A stretch of DNA of 64,000 bases from Mycobacterium florentinum (GTDB lineage Bacteria > Actinomycetota > Actinomycetes > Mycobacteriales > Mycobacteriaceae), in the NCBI RefSeq assembly GCF_010730355.1, contig NZ_AP022576.1:992001-1056000 (forward strand), given 5' to 3'. This document shows, piece by piece, positions 9,108 through 17,291 of the stretch. Numbering within the stretch: position 1 is the first letter of the stretch; every line of letters begins with the position of its first letter. Position numbers and translations under genes: made by a program. A model generated the notes under the pieces. The model had not been told where the DNA came from. It made no database searches and was given only the letters and a program-made list of their open reading frames with translations.

Positions 9108-10553
9108 TTAGGCGTTGCCGGCGAGCTTTTCACGCAGCGCGGCGAGTTGCGCATCGCTGGCCAGCGAGCCGCCCGCCTCCTTCGGCGAGGCCGCACCGTT
9201 GCCCGGCGCGTGGTCGCCACTGGTGTGAGCCTCGGCCTCGGCAGCGGCGAACTTCTCCATCTGCGCGGTGTGCATCTTGTGCCGGCGCTCGGCCTCGGCG
9301 TAGCGGGCCTCCCACTCGTTGCGCTGAGTGTCGAAGCCGTCCATCCACTCGTTGGTTTCGGCGTCGAAGCCCTCGGGGAAGATGTAGTTGCCCTGCTCGT
9401 CGTAGCTGTCGGCCATGCCGTACTTCGCGGGGTCGAACTCGTCGGTGTAGTCCTCGTTGGCCTGCTTGAGCGACAACGAGATTCGGCGACGCTCCAGGTC
9501 GATGTCGATGACCTTGACCATCGCGTCGTCGCTGACGGCAACCACCTGGTCGGGCACCTCGACGTGGCGCTCGGCCAGCTCCGAGATGTGCACCAGACCT
9601 TCGATGCCCTCCTCGACACGCACGAACGCGCCGAACGGCACCAGCTTGGTGACCTTGCCGGGAACGATCTGGCCGATCGCGTGGGTGCGGGCAAAGTGGC
9701 GCCACGGGTCTTCCTGGGTCGCCTTGAGCGACAACGAAACCCGCTCGCGGTCCATGTCGACGTCGAGCACCTCGACGGTGACCTCGTCGCCCACCTGGAC
9801 GACCTCGGACGGGTGATCGATGTGCTTCCACGACAACTCGGAAACGTGCACCAGACCGTCGACACCGCCGAGATCGACGAACGCGCCGAAGTTGACGATC
9901 GACGAGACCACACCCTTGCGGATGGTGCCCTTCTGCAGCTGGTTGAGGAACTCGCTGCGCACCTCGGACTGGGTCTGCTCCAGCCAGGCGCGGCGGCTCA
10001 GCACCACGTTGTTGCGGTTCTTGTCCAGCTCGATGATCTTGGCTTCGATCTCCTTGCCGATGTACGGCTGCAGATCGCGGACCCGGCGCATCTCGACCAG
10101 CGATGCGGGCAGGAAGCCACGCAACCCGATGTCGAGGATCAGGCCGCCCTTGACGACCTCGATGACGGTGCCCTTGACGGCCTCGTCCTTCTCCTTGAGC
10201 GCCTCGATGGTGCCCCAGGCGCGCTCGTACTGTGCGCGCTTCTTGGACAGGATCAGACGGCCTTCTTTGTCCTCCTTGGTGAGAACAAGGGCCTCGACCT
10301 CATCACCGACGGTAACGACCTCGTTGGGGTCGACATCGTGCTTGATGGAGAGTTCGCGGGCGGGGATGACCCCTTCGGTCTTGTAGCCGATATCGAGGAG
10401 CACCTCGTCCCGGTCCACTTTGACGATCGTGCCTTCGACGATGTCGCCATCGTTGAAGTACTTGATCGTTTTATCTATTGCGGCGAGAAAATCCTCGCTC
10501 GAGCCAATGTCGTTGACGGCTACTTGCGGCGAGGTGACGGCGGGACTCGGCAT
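9108..10553 (-). CDS. rpsA: 30S ribosomal protein S1
   Basis: S1 binds mRNA on the 30S subunit and helps initiation; in mycobacteria it has also been linked to trans-translation and to pyrazinoic acid binding. The 481 residues contain four S1 repeats starting near residues 37, 125, 210 and 295; the last two are the best conserved (VSSIVNFGAFVDLGGVDGLV, VTKLVPFGAFVRVEEGIEGL). An actinobacterial C-terminal tail of about 110 residues follows. Four rather than six S1 repeats is usual for this phylum. The 162-bp gap to polA upstream is long enough for its own promoter, expected for a highly expressed ribosomal gene. Confidence 0.98.
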   Translation of the reverse strand: MPSPAVTSPQVAVNDIGSSEDFLAAIDKTIKYFNDGDIVEGTIVKVDRDEVLLDIGYKTEGVIPARELSIKHDVDPNEVVTVGDEVEALVLTKEDKEGRLILSKKRAQYERAWGTIEALKEKDEAVKGTVIEVVKGGLILDIGLRGFLPASLVEMRRVRDLQPYIGKEIEAKIIELDKNRNNVVLSRRAWLEQTQSEVRSEFLNQLQKGTIRKGVVSSIVNFGAFVDLGGVDGLVHVSELSWKHIDHPSEVVQVGDEVTVEVLDVDMDRERVSLSLKATQEDPWRHFARTHAIGQIVPGKVTKLVPFGAFVRVEEGIEGLVHISELAERHVEVPDQVVAVSDDAMVKVIDIDLERRRISLSLKQANEDYTDEFDPAKYGMADSYDEQGNYIFPEGFDAETNEWMDGFDTQRNEWEARYAEAERRHKMHTAQMEKFAAAEAEAHTSGDHAPGNGAASPKEAGGSLASDAQLAALREKLAGNA

Positions 10554-10715
10554 ATTGTTGGGGTGCTCCGGACAGGTTGGGTCGTAGGGATAAAACAGGG
10601 ATTTACCTGATTAGGCTACTCGACTAGGCCTACGCTGGCCAAACTCGGCCTCCGCAGACCGTTGCATATCTGGCGCGGAAGTTACGGCTCGGCAAATTCC
10701 GAGTCGGATTCGGCG

Positions 10716-13433
10716 CTAATGGGCCGCGTTGTCCCAGCTGCGGCCGTAGCCGACGGAAACCTCGAGCGGAACGTCCAGCGGATAGGCGGCGCCCATCTTG
10801 TCGCGGGCCAGCTCTTCGACCTGTTCACGCTCGCCGGGGGCGATTTCGAACAGCAATTCGTCGTGGACCTGCAACAACATGCGTGACTTGAGCCCGGCTT
10901 CCTTGATGGCCTTGTCGACCTCGATCATCGCCACCTTGATGATGTCGGCCGCGCTGCCCTGGATGGGTGCGTTGAGCGCCGCCCGCTCGGCGGCCTCGCG
11001 GACCTGGCGATTGCTGCTGTCCAGCTCGGGCAGATAACGCCGGCGGCCGAACACGGTGGAGGTGTAGCCGTCCTTGCGGGCCTGCTCGACGACGTTCATC
11101 AGGTAGTCGCGGACTCCGCCGAACCGGGCGAAGTATTGGTCCATCTGATCTTTGGCCTCTTCGGTGGAGATCTTGAGCTGGGCGGACAACCCGTAGGCGC
11201 TCAACCCGTAGGCCAGGCCGTACGACATCGCCTTGACCCGGCGGCGCAGCTCGGGCGTGACCTCCTCGATCGGCACGCCGAATGCCCGGGACGCGACGAA
11301 CGAGTGCAGGTCTTCGCCGGTGTTGAACGCCTCGATCAGTCCCTCGTCGCCGGACAAGTGCGCCATGATCCGCATCTCGATCTGGCTGTAGTCGGCGGTC
11401 ATCAGCTCGGCATAGCCGTCGCCGACCACGAACGCGTCGCGGATGCGCCGGCCGGCCTCGGTGCGGATCGGAATGTTCTGCAGATTCGGCTCGGTCGACG
11501 ACAACCGGCCGGTCGCGGCGATGGTCTGGTTGAACGTGGTGTGGATACGCCCGTCCGAGGCGACCGCATTGAGCAGCCCGTCGACGGTGACCTTGAGCCG
11601 GGTGGCATCGCGATGGGCGAGCAGATGCTGCAGGAACGGATGGCCGGTCTTGTCGAACAGCGACTGCAGGGCGTCCGCGTCGGTGGTGTAGCCGGTCTTG
11701 GTGCGCTTGGTCTTCGGCATGCCCAGCTCGTCGAAAAGCACCGTCTGCAACTGCTTTGGCGAGCCCAGGTTGATCTGCTTGCCGATCACCTCGTAGGCCG
11801 CCTCGGCCGCGTCGCGGATCTGGGCCGCGAAATCGCTTTGCAGCTCGGACAGTCGCGGCAGATCCACCGCGATGCCGACGTGCTCCATCCCCGCCAGCAC
11901 CCGTTGCACCGGCAGCTCCATGCCCTCCAACAGCGACGTGGAGTTGATCCGGGCCAGCTCCTCGTCCAGCGCATCGGCCAGGTCCAGCACCGCAACGGCG
12001 CGCAGGATCAGCGTCTGCACCGCCTGGTCGTCGACCCCCTCGGAGTCGTCGAGAAGCGAAAGTTGTTGCTGCTCAGCCGTTTCGGCGCGCAGCTCACGGC
12101 GCAGGTAGCGCAGCGACAGGTCGTCGAGGGAGAAGCTGCGCTGCCCGGGCCGCACCAGGTAGGCCGCCAGCGCGGTATCCGAGGTGACGCCGGCCAGCGT
12201 CCAGCCCCGCCCGGCGAGGTCGTGCATCGCGAGCTTGGCTTCGTGCAGCGCCTTGGGCGGGCCGGGGTCGGCCAGCCAGGACGCCAGCGCCGCCTCATCG
12301 TCGGGATCCAGCGTCGAGGTGTCGATGTAGCGGCCCTCGCCGTCGGAGGACACGATGGCCAGCGCGGTGGCGTCGGCGTCGTACGCCAGGTGGGTGCCGA
12401 CGACGGCCAGGCCGAACCGCTTGCCTGAGCTGTGTTCGGCCAGCCACACGGCCAGCTGACCGGCCTCCAGCGCGCCGCCGCGCACGTCGAATCCCTCGTC
12501 CACTTCGGGCTCGACGGCGGCCAGCGTGTCGAACAACCGGTCGCGCAGGACCCGGAACTCGAGATCGTCGAACAGCCGGTGGATGTGGTCGCGATCCCAC
12601 GGCAGCAGCCGCAGCGTGTCCGGGGTTTGCGCCAGCGGCACGTCTTTGACGAGATCGGTGAGCTCGCGGTTGCGGATGACATTGGCCAGATGGGCCCGCA
12701 GCGCGTCGCCCACCTTGCCGCGCACCGAGTCGACGTTGTCGACCAGGCCCTGCAGCGACCCGTACTCGACGATCCACTTGGATGCGGTCTTCTCTCCCAC
12801 GCCGGGAATGCCGGGCAGGTTGTCGCTGGGATCGCCACGCAGCGCGGCGAAGTCGGGGTATTGGGTGGGCGTCAGCCCGTACTTCTCGACGACGGCGTCC
12901 GGGGTGAAGCGGGTGAGTTCGCTGACGCCCTTGCGCGGATACAGCACCGTCACGTCGTCGCTGACCAATTGCAGGGCGTCGCGGTCGCCGGTGACCACCA
13001 GCACGCGGTAGCCCTCGTTCTCGGCCTGGGTGGCCAGCGTCGCGATCAGGTCGTCGGCTTCGAATCCGGGCTCGGCGAGCACGGTGATGCCCAGCGCGTT
13101 CAGCACTTCCTTGGTGATGTCGATCTGCCCGCGAAACTCGTCGGGGGTCTCCGATCGGCCGGCCTTGTACTCCGGGTAGCGCTCCAGCCGGAACGTCTGC
13201 CGGGACACGTCGAACGCCGCGGCGACGTGCGTCGGGGCCTCGTCGCGCAACAGGTTGATCAGCATGGCGGTGAAGCCGTAGACCGCGTTGGTGGTCAGGC
13301 CGCCGCGGGTCTTGAAGTTCTCCGCGGGCAGCGCGTAGAACGCCCGAAAGGCCAGCGAATTGCCGTCCAGCAACATCAGCGTCGGTTTGGTCTGTTCCTT
13401 TGTGGCGGCAGGCACGGGTCTCACTCTAGGCAC
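10716..13433 (-). CDS. polA: DNA polymerase I
   Basis: Repair and Okazaki-fragment polymerase of 905 residues, close to the mycobacterial norm. The N-terminal 5'-3' exonuclease/FEN domain spans about residues 15-310 (LMLLDGNSLAFRAFYALP, VVTGDRDALQL, GDPSDNLPGIPGVGEKTA). A degenerate 3'-5' exonuclease-like domain follows (about 330-520) without the usual proofreading acidic set, as in other mycobacterial PolA. The polymerase domain ends the protein: motif A MTADYSQIEMRIMAHLSGD, motif B RRRVKAMSYGLAYGLSAYGL and motif C LLQVHDELLFE. The GTG at 13433 opens the reading; a GTG three codons later is equally plausible. It is divergent from the DUF35 gene. Confidence 0.97.
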   Translation of the reverse strand: MPRVRPVPAATKEQTKPTLMLLDGNSLAFRAFYALPAENFKTRGGLTTNAVYGFTAMLINLLRDEAPTHVAAAFDVSRQTFRLERYPEYKAGRSETPDEFRGQIDITKEVLNALGITVLAEPGFEADDLIATLATQAENEGYRVLVVTGDRDALQLVSDDVTVLYPRKGVSELTRFTPDAVVEKYGLTPTQYPDFAALRGDPSDNLPGIPGVGEKTASKWIVEYGSLQGLVDNVDSVRGKVGDALRAHLANVIRNRELTDLVKDVPLAQTPDTLRLLPWDRDHIHRLFDDLEFRVLRDRLFDTLAAVEPEVDEGFDVRGGALEAGQLAVWLAEHSSGKRFGLAVVGTHLAYDADATALAIVSSDGEGRYIDTSTLDPDDEAALASWLADPGPPKALHEAKLAMHDLAGRGWTLAGVTSDTALAAYLVRPGQRSFSLDDLSLRYLRRELRAETAEQQQLSLLDDSEGVDDQAVQTLILRAVAVLDLADALDEELARINSTSLLEGMELPVQRVLAGMEHVGIAVDLPRLSELQSDFAAQIRDAAEAAYEVIGKQINLGSPKQLQTVLFDELGMPKTKRTKTGYTTDADALQSLFDKTGHPFLQHLLAHRDATRLKVTVDGLLNAVASDGRIHTTFNQTIAATGRLSSTEPNLQNIPIRTEAGRRIRDAFVVGDGYAELMTADYSQIEMRIMAHLSGDEGLIEAFNTGEDLHSFVASRAFGVPIEEVTPELRRRVKAMSYGLAYGLSAYGLSAQLKISTEEAKDQMDQYFARFGGVRDYLMNVVEQARKDGYTSTVFGRRRYLPELDSSNRQVREAAERAALNAPIQGSAADIIKVAMIEVDKAIKEAGLKSRMLLQVHDELLFEIAPGEREQVEELARDKMGAAYPLDVPLEVSVGYGRSWDNAAH

Positions 13434-13465
13434 CGGGTGTGACGGCGCTGCGGCCCCGGCAGAAC

Positions 13466-13479
13466 TGCAACACGTTTCA
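13466..13479. promoter_or_regulatory. KstR-type operator
   Basis: TGCAACACGTTTCA fits the 14-nt consensus TnnAACnnGTTnnA of the TetR-type cholesterol-catabolism repressor KstR exactly. It lies 31 bp upstream of the DUF35/thiolase pair. The M. tuberculosis counterparts Rv1628c-Rv1627c are, as I recall, in the KstR regulon. Confidence 0.7.
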
Positions 13480-13498
13480 GTTTTGTGTTTGAGCTGGG

Positions 13499-13504
13499 TA
13501 GTCT
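13499..13504 (+). promoter_or_regulatory. -10 hexamer for a leaderless transcript
   Basis: TAGTCT ends 6 nt before the GTG at 13511, so the transcription start is predicted at or next to the start codon. No Shine-Dalgarno sequence is visible before that GTG, which fits a leaderless mRNA. Confidence 0.55.
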
Positions 13505-13510
13505 GGCCGA

Positions 13511-13954
13511 GTGCCAGAGGTCACCAGTAAACAAGCCGCGATCGACGGGTGGTTCGCCACCGACGACGCCGGAAATCCCCATCTGATCGGCAGCAAGTGC
13601 CCCGAGTGCGGAACGTATGTTTTCCCGCCGCGGGAGAACAACTGCCCGAACCCGGCCTGCGCCAGCGACCGCCTGGAGTCCGTCGCACTGTCGACGCGGG
13701 GAATGCTGTGGAGCTACACCGAAAACCGGTACCCCCCGCCCGCGCCCTACCCCGCGGCCGACCCGTTCGAGCCGTTCGCCATCGCCGCAGTGGAGCTGGC
13801 CGACGAGGGAATCATCGTGCTGGGCAAGGTGGTCGAGGGCACGCTGGCCGCCGACCTGAAGGTCGGCATGGAGATGCAACTGGCCACGATGACCCTGTTC
13901 ACCGACGACGACGGCGTCGAGCGCATCGTGCACGCCTGGAGGATCGCATCATGA
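13511..13954 (+). CDS. DUF35 OB-fold zinc-ribbon protein (Rv1628c-like)
   Basis: A 147-residue partner protein of thiolase-like enzymes. The rubredoxin-like zinc ribbon is seen as CPECGTYVFPPRENNCPNPAC near residues 33-53, followed by an OB-fold (GMLWSYTENRYPPP, GIIVLGKVVEG, GMEMQLATM). In steroid and acyl-CoA degradation such DUF35 proteins bind the acyl-CoA and form complexes with SCP2-type thiolases or aldolases. Its stop overlaps the next gene's ATG (ATGA), so the two are translationally coupled. With the KstR-like operator upstream, a role in sterol or lipid catabolism is likely; the substrate is not known. Confidence 0.88.
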   Translation: MPEVTSKQAAIDGWFATDDAGNPHLIGSKCPECGTYVFPPRENNCPNPACASDRLESVALSTRGMLWSYTENRYPPPAPYPAADPFEPFAIAAVELADEGIIVLGKVVEGTLAADLKVGMEMQLATMTLFTDDDGVERIVHAWRIAS

Positions 13955-15153
13955 GCACACCCGAACCGCTGTACATCCTCGGCGCCGGGATGCACCCCTG
14001 GGGGAAGTGGGGCCGCGACTTCACCGAATACGGCGTCGTCGCCGCGCGCGCCGCGCTGGCCGAGGCCGGGCTGGACTGGCAGCAGATCCAACTGGTCGCC
14101 GGCGCCGACACCATCCGCAACGGCTACCCGGGCTTCATCGCCGGGTCGACGTTCGCGCAGAAGCTCGGCTGGAACGGCGTGCCGGTCAGCTCGAGCTACG
14201 CCGCCTGCGCCAGCGGTTCGCAGGCGCTGCAAAGCGCGCGTGCACACATTCTGGCCGGGTTCTGCGACGTCGCGCTGGTGATCGGCGCCGACACCACGCC
14301 GAAGGGGGCGTTCGCCCCGGTGGGTGGGGAACGCAAGAACGACCCCGACTGGCAGCGGTTCCACCTGATCGGCGCGATGAACCCGGTGTACTTCGCGCTG
14401 CTCGCGCGCCGGCGGATGGACCTCTACGGCGCGACGTCGGAGGACTTCGCCCAGGTGAAGGTCAAGAACTCCCAGCACGGCCTGCAGAACCCGAATGCCC
14501 GCTACCGCAAGGAATCCTCGGTCGAGGACGTGCTGGCCAGCCCGGTGGTCTCCGACCCGCTGCGGCAACTCGACATCTGCGCCACCTCCGACGGCGCCGC
14601 GGCGCTGATCGTGGCCAGCGCCGAGTTCGCCCGCAAGCACCTCGGCTCGCTCGACGGCGTGCCCTCGGTGCGTGCGGTCAGCACAGTGACGCCGCAGTAT
14701 CCCCAGCATCTGCCCGAATTGCCGGACATCGCAACGGATTCCACCGCGGTGGTGCCCGGGCCGGAGCGGGTGTTCAAGGATCAGATCCTCGACGCGGCCT
14801 ACGCCGAAGCCGGTATCGGCCCCGAGGACGTGAGCCTGGCCGAGGTCTACGACCTGTCCACCGCGCTGGAGCTCGACTGGTACGAGCACCTGGGGCTGTG
14901 CCCCAAGGGCGAGGCCGAGCAGTTGCTGCGCAGTGGCGCGACGGCCATTGGCGGCAAGGTGCCGGTGAATCCCTCCGGCGGGCTGGCGTGTTTCGGCGAG
15001 GCCATCCCGGCCCAGGCGATCGCTCAGGTCTGCGAGCTGACCTGGCAGCTGCGTGGCCAGGCCACCGGCCGGCAGGTGGAGAACGCCAAGGTCGGCGTCA
15101 CGGCGAATCAGGGCCTCTTTGGCCACGGTTCGTCGGTCATCGTCGCCCGCTAG
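13951..15153 (+). CDS. SCP2-type thiolase / lipid-transfer protein (Rv1627c-like)
   Basis: A thiolase-superfamily protein of 400 residues from the ATG at 13951. Recognisable are the nucleophile region SSYAACASGSQALQSARAHI, the VNPSGGLACFGEAIPAQAIAQ segment with its CFG cysteine and preceding glycines, and the C-terminal NQGLFGHGSSVIV. This is the pattern of non-specific lipid-transfer (SCP2) thiolases, which usually act with a DUF35 partner in beta-oxidation or retro-aldol cleavage. It overlaps the DUF35 gene by 4 bp and converges on pdtaR across a repeat-bearing gap. The exact reaction cannot be told from sequence. Confidence 0.9.
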   Translation: MSTPEPLYILGAGMHPWGKWGRDFTEYGVVAARAALAEAGLDWQQIQLVAGADTIRNGYPGFIAGSTFAQKLGWNGVPVSSSYAACASGSQALQSARAHILAGFCDVALVIGADTTPKGAFAPVGGERKNDPDWQRFHLIGAMNPVYFALLARRRMDLYGATSEDFAQVKVKNSQHGLQNPNARYRKESSVEDVLASPVVSDPLRQLDICATSDGAAALIVASAEFARKHLGSLDGVPSVRAVSTVTPQYPQHLPELPDIATDSTAVVPGPERVFKDQILDAAYAEAGIGPEDVSLAEVYDLSTALELDWYEHLGLCPKGEAEQLLRSGATAIGGKVPVNPSGGLACFGEAIPAQAIAQVCELTWQLRGQATGRQVENAKVGVTANQGLFGHGSSVIVAR

Positions 15154-15167
15154 GGGCTTGGGCCTCG

Positions 15168-15266
15168 TTGCGTGTGCGTTCACGGCTTTCGGTGTGCGCT
15201 CACGGATTGGTGCCACGGCGTGTCGCCAGCCTGACCGCACACTCCAGGCCGTCACCGCACACTCAA
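15168..15266. repeat. Dispersed intergenic repeat, copy A
   Basis: A 99-bp unit filling the gap between convergent thiolase and pdtaR genes. The ends are TTGCGTGTGC (15168-15177) and GCACACTCAA (15257-15266), a 9/10 inverted repeat. Inside are ACGGCTTTCGGTGTGCGC and CGGCGTGTCGC, both found again in copy B at 47225-47343. No coding potential is apparent. Confidence 0.75.
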
Positions 15267-15289
15267 TGCGGCGGGCGGGGCGCGGCGAG

Positions 15290-15916
15290 CTAGCCGGACT
15301 CCCCGTCGGACTCGCCGCCGAGCGTTTCCAGCACGACTTCGGCCACCCGCTTCATCGTCGTCCGGCGATCCATGGCGGCCCGCTGAATCCACTTGAACGC
15401 CTCGGGCTCCGTCATGCCCTGCTTGGACTGCAGCAGGCCCTTGGCGCGTTCGATGACCTTGCGGGTCTCCAGGCGGTCGGACAGCGTCGCGACTTCGTGT
15501 TCCAGCGCGGTGATCTCACCGAATCGGCTGACGGCCAATTCAATGGCCGGAATCAGGTCGCTGATAGTGAACGGCTTCACCAGGTAAGCCATCGCCCCGG
15601 CATCGCGCGCCCGCTCGACGAGGTCGCGCTGGCTAAACGCGGTCAGCACGACGATCGGCGCGATGCGTTTGCTGGCTATCTCCGACGCCGCGTCGATGCC
15701 GTCACGGCGCGGCATCTTCACATCCATGATCACGAGGTCGGGCTTATGGCGCTCGGCCAGCTCGACGGCTTCCTGGCCGTCCCCCGCCTCGCCGACGATG
15801 TCATACCCCTCCTCTCGGAGCATCTCGGCCAAGTCCATACGGATCAGCGCTTCGTCTTCCGCGATCAGGACCCGGCGCGGCACAGCGGCGTCGGTGTCGG
15901 TCGTGGGGCCTGTCAT
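15290..15916 (-). CDS. pdtaR: ANTAR-type response regulator PdtaR
   Basis: A 208-residue response regulator acting with histidine kinase PdtaS. The receiver domain is clear (RRVLIAEDEALIRMDLAEML, phosphorylatable Asp in DLVIMDVKMPRRDGID, VVLTAFSQ, AYLVKPF). A C-terminal ANTAR RNA-binding domain follows (ETRKVIERAKGLLQSKQGMT, EPEAFKWIQRAAMDRRTTMK). ANTAR proteins bind two-hexaloop RNA hairpins and prevent termination. I chose the start at MTGPTTDTDAAVP because it matches the Rv1626 N-terminus; an in-frame ATG lies 13 codons upstream. It faces the tRNA-Leu gene. Confidence 0.95.
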   Translation of the reverse strand: MTGPTTDTDAAVPRRVLIAEDEALIRMDLAEMLREEGYDIVGEAGDGQEAVELAERHKPDLVIMDVKMPRRDGIDAASEIASKRIAPIVVLTAFSQRDLVERARDAGAMAYLVKPFTISDLIPAIELAVSRFGEITALEHEVATLSDRLETRKVIERAKGLLQSKQGMTEPEAFKWIQRAAMDRRTTMKRVAEVVLETLGGESDGESG

Positions 15917-16028
15917 GACGGACATTCTCTCGTGGATCACGTCGACCAGCGACATCGGGGGCGGCGAGAGCAGATGACCGCGGCGATCCTCTATGGTGGG
16001 AGGCCGCTTAAGTTAATAGGCCGGACAC

Positions 16029-16105
16029 GCCCTCGTATCCCAACTGGCAGAGGAAACGGATTCAAAACCCGTCCAGTGTGAGTTCGAATCTCACCGAGGG
16101 CACCA
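16029..16105 (+). tRNA. tRNA-Leu (CAA)
   Basis: A cloverleaf can be drawn by hand. The acceptor stem is GCCCTCG/CGAGGGC, and the 3' end is A followed by encoded CCA. The D arm has a 3-bp stem (TCC/GGA), and the anticodon loop TTCAAAA gives CAA. The T arm is GTGAG-TTCGAAT-CTCAC. The anticodon stem ACGGA/CCCGT has one A.C mismatch next to the loop. The variable region is only about 5 nt, whereas bacterial tRNA-Leu normally carries a long arm. The A discriminator and 3-bp D stem do suit leucine. Length is 77 nt including CCA. Confidence 0.85.
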
Positions 16106-16268
16106 CGCCCGACCCGGCGGAAACCGGGTCCAGGATCGCGTTTCGGCAACGCCTCAATAACGCCGCAATCCCGAATGCAGCACGGTTGGTTCTCGGCACC
16201 TTTTCGGCTTGTTCAACAGACGTACAGTAAGCACGCTTTACCCCCGTTCACCCAGAATGGAGTTCGTC

Positions 16269-16379
16269 GTGTCGCGTTTTAGCAAACTGTTCATTGCCAT
16301 CGTTATTGTGCTGACCCCGCTCACCACTTCGGGATGCGGAAGCTTCTGCCTTCCCGGCGGGTCCTGCGTCACTATCTAA
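16269..16379 (+). CDS. 36-residue lipopeptide-like small protein
   Basis: GTG 16269 is preceded by GGAG with a 6-nt spacer; an in-frame ATG lies at 16257 without such a site. The peptide has a basic start (SRFSK), a hydrophobic core (LFIAIVIVLTPL), a lipobox-like TTSGC and a short tail with three further pattern residues, CGSFCLPGGSC, ending VTI. If processed as a lipoprotein the mature part would be about 15 residues with three cysteines. A perfect hairpin 12 bp downstream of the stop suggests a monocistronic transcript. I do not recognise the family. Confidence 0.6.
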   Translation: MSRFSKLFIAIVIVLTPLTTSGCGSFCLPGGSCVTI

Positions 16380-16390
16380 GTGGCTCAGTG

Positions 16391-16420
16391 CTATCCACCC
16401 CTCCACGGAGGGGTGGATAG
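16391..16420 (+). terminator. Strong hairpin after the small lipopeptide gene
   Basis: CTATCCACCCCTCC and its exact reverse complement are separated by 2 nt, giving a 12-14 bp GC-rich stem. There is no clear T-run afterwards (TTAGCTT), which is common for mycobacterial terminators. Because the stem is symmetric it could act in both directions. Confidence 0.65.
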
Positions 16421-16559
16421 TTAGCTTCACCCGGTGGTTGATCACTGGGATCGCCTATACACCAATGTATTCGGTGAATACCGCAGATGCGCACACCGAC
16501 CTCAGTAGTATTCGGGGATGCCGTGAGAAACGGCACCTTCTCGTGCGGGAGGTGGTGGC

Positions 16560-17243
16560 GTGAACCTGCGACGCGATCGACGGGAACCGTTGGCGGACAT
16601 CGTCATTGAACTCGACGACCCCGCCGATCTGTTCGCCGTCGACGAGCGGGCCGTGTTATCCGGCGCCCGCCGAATCGACAGCGGCATCGACGAACTCGTC
16701 GAATTGTTGTTGGCCCAGAAACGACATTCCAGCGTTCAGCGAATCGTTTTGGATATCGCCGGCGAAGGCTCCGAGGAACTGGCAGCGAACTTGGAGGCGT
16801 CGGTCCGCCGCTACTGCGCGATGGCCGTGCGCCGCGCAGACCGGCAGCATGACCTGATTTGGCGCCAGGGCATGCGGTCGCTGATCAGCGGCTCGCTGCT
16901 GTTCGTTTCCGGCATTGGGCTGTCGTACCTGTTCACTCGCCCGTGGGTGGGTGAGCTCCCGGGTGAATTGCTCGGCAATGGCGTGTTCCTCGTGGTGGCG
17001 TGGGTCGGCCTTTGGTACCCGCTGGATGTGCTGTTCATCGCCAGAGAGCAGGCAAAGCGCGAGTCGCGGGTGTTCGCCATGATGCTGGCCATGCCGGTCG
17101 TGGTCCGGACCCATGCCGGCGCGGTGACCATCGAGCACCGGCCCGGGTTCACCCCATCCGGCGGACGGCGCAGCACTCGCTTGCGTGATACGCACATCCG
17201 TTTGCGCGGTGCGCCGCCGACCGGGAGTCCCGGCCCGAGTTAG
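16560..17243 (+). CDS. Two-TM membrane protein of unknown function
   Basis: A 227-residue protein from the GTG at 16560. The N-terminal half is soluble and acidic/mixed (ADIVIELDDPADLFAVDERA, IDELVELLLAQKRHSSVQRI). Two hydrophobic helices lie near residues 105-125 (SLISGSLLFVSGIGLSYLF) and 137-160 (GNGVFLVVAWVGLWYPLDVL), and the C-terminus is basic and disordered. No domain is recognised. It stands just upstream (48 bp) of the adenylate cyclase gene on the same strand and may be co-transcribed with it. Confidence 0.72.
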   Translation: MNLRRDRREPLADIVIELDDPADLFAVDERAVLSGARRIDSGIDELVELLLAQKRHSSVQRIVLDIAGEGSEELAANLEASVRRYCAMAVRRADRQHDLIWRQGMRSLISGSLLFVSGIGLSYLFTRPWVGELPGELLGNGVFLVVAWVGLWYPLDVLFIAREQAKRESRVFAMMLAMPVVVRTHAGAVTIEHRPGFTPSGGRRSTRLRDTHIRLRGAPPTGSPGPS

Positions 17244-17291
17244 CCAACCGCAACGCTGGGGAATCGTCTGGCAAGCGGTTACGCTTCTAAC

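Noticed and set aside
9147..10610. 487-codon open frame on the + strand
   Set aside because: Exact antisense of rpsA; repeats in it only mirror the S1 domains.
10554..10715. Small gene between polA and rpsA
   Set aside because: The short + strand frame at 10662 runs into antisense polA and lacks a ribosome site; the gap looks like the rpsA promoter and leader.
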